Positions 63,596 to 64,000 of a DNA stretch of 64,000 bases are shown piece by piece. The notes under the pieces were generated by a model. That model saw only the letters and a program-made list of their open reading frames with translations. It was not told where the DNA came from and made no database searches. This DNA is from an uncultured Clostridium sp. (GTDB lineage Bacteria; Bacillota; Clostridia; TANB77; CAG-508), in assembly GCA_947648905.1 (NCBI GenBank), contig CANSPP010000002.1, forward strand, positions 1-64,000, written 5' to 3'. The position numbers and the translations under genes are program-made. Positions within the stretch are counted from its first letter, which is position 1. Every line of letters starts with the position of its first letter.

Positions 63596-63638
63596 CGAAC
63601 ATTTGTGCTTATTATATCATAAAAAACAAATTTGTCAA
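63596..63638 (-). promoter_or_regulatory. Promoter and LexA-like SOS box of radical SAM operon
   Basis: On the minus strand TTGACA (63638-63633), 16 bases, TATAAT (63616-63611), then GCACAAATGTTCG (63608-63596). The last matches the Bacillus/Clostridia LexA box CGAAC-N4-GTTCG with the right spacing and only the outer bases of one half changed, at the transcription start. Confidence 0.7.
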
Positions 63639-63674
63639 ACATTTATTTGCAATTTTACGTTTTTTATTTTTCTC

Positions 63675-63704
63675 TTGATAATAATAAAGTAGATATGTTA
63701 AAAT
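63675..63704 (+). promoter_or_regulatory. rdgB promoter
   Basis: TTGATA (63675-63680), 18 bases, TAAAAT (63699-63704), then AAAGGAGAAG before the start. Confidence 0.55.
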
Positions 63705-63730
63705 AGAATTTAAATAAAAGGAGAAGTATT

Positions 63731-64000
63731 ATGGAAGAAAAAAGAACAATACTTGTTGCATCAAACAACAAAGGAAAAATCAAAGAAATAAAAGACATTT
63801 TTAGTAACTTCGATATTATTACATTAAAAGAAATGGAAACGACATTAAATAAAAAATTAGAAGTAAATGAAGATGCAGATAGTTTTAAAAATAATGCACT
63901 TCAAAAAGTAACAGGACTTGCAAAACAACTAGACGAAAATATAATTGTTATTGGCGACGATAGTGGAATTAGTATAGATGCTTTGGATGGATTTCCAGGT
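63731..64000 (+). CDS. rdgB: RdgB/HAM1-type XTP/dITP pyrophosphatase, 3' truncated by window edge
   Basis: First 90 residues only. 'ILVASNNKGKIKEIKDIF' (nucleotide pocket), 'SFKNNALQKV' and 'GDDSGISIDALDGFPG' are diagnostic. Removes deaminated purine nucleotides (dITP, XTP) from the pool. AAAGGAG start signal. The rest lies beyond base 64000. Confidence 0.93.
   Translation, partial: MEEKRTILVASNNKGKIKEIKDIFSNFDIITLKEMETTLNKKLEVNEDADSFKNNALQKVTGLAKQLDENIIVIGDDSGISIDALDGFPG

Overview
The window is an AT-rich (roughly 30% G+C by eye) stretch of a low-GC Gram-positive genome, most likely an uncultured, host-associated member of the Clostridia. The evidence is a spoIIA operon with spoIID and a spoIIQ-like gene, a T-box leader, LexA, a Bce/Yxd-type antibiotic-sensing module, TTG starts with strong Shine-Dalgarno sites, and a BspA-type leucine-rich repeat protein at the left edge. 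No phage, insertion sequence or CRISPR array was seen.

The main result is a recurring recoding-like signature. Six genes (polysaccharide deacetylase, an HTH/Asp-box membrane protein, sigF, the second half-transporter of an ABC exporter, a RelE/ParE toxin on the minus strand, and a 1-Cys peroxiredoxin) are each broken by exactly one extra base. In every case the extra base is a C placed exactly before a glycine codon, so the zero-frame codon is CGG and the restored frame reads GGN. All six genes have length 3n+1. Reading both strands by eye, I found CGG as an ordinary sense codon only once, in a DUF3841 gene that looks foreign. This suggests CGG is unassigned or unreadable in this lineage and is crossed by a +1 shift (or four-base CGGN decoding) that gives glycine. 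Two genes (sigF and a GNAT acetyltransferase) also carry an in-frame TAA, which this rule does not explain.

Layout. 0-6 kb: LRR protein, a Mn2+ (yybP-ykoY) riboswitch driving a P-type Ca2+/Mn2+ ATPase, metG. 6-11.5 kb: deacetylase, a large unknown coiled-coil protein, tRNA-Leu(CAA), PadR plus a SEDS-type membrane protein. 11.5-19 kb: accessory block of small unknown or immunity-like genes, a pyrophosphatase-kinase fusion, a c-di-GMP-I riboswitch with its membrane protein, and the HTH/Asp-box protein. 19-30 kb: MacB-like ABC transporter, T-box plus ileS (type 2), pfkA, lipoprotein-like gene, valS. 30-34.5 kb: sporulation block spoIIAA-spoIIAB-sigF-spoIID-spoIIQ, then lexA. 34.5-44 kb: heterodimeric ABC exporter, Bax-inhibitor-like protein, RelBE-type toxin-antitoxin pair, addA. 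44-54 kb: rqcH, DnaB-like ATPase, a transglycosylase, DUF3841, NUDIX, ferredoxin, ATL-like protein, peroxiredoxin, DUF1540, fba, smpB. 54-61.5 kb: envelope-stress cluster (two small surface proteins, BceRS-like two-component system, BceAB-like transporter, YxeA-like, LiaF-like and DUF4097-like proteins). 61.5-64 kb: divergent radical-SAM DNA-repair pair under a LexA-like box, and the start of rdgB.

Two further themes link distant genes. At least twelve short hairpin repeats sit in the intergenic gaps; they share a GGGACG core but their stems co-vary (TGTCC/GGACA, CTGCCA/TGGCAG, TGGAAC/GTTCCA, GATG/CATC). The bceAB-like operon and the distant transglycosylase gene share a promoter with the same operator at the same spacing, which predicts a common envelope-stress regulon.
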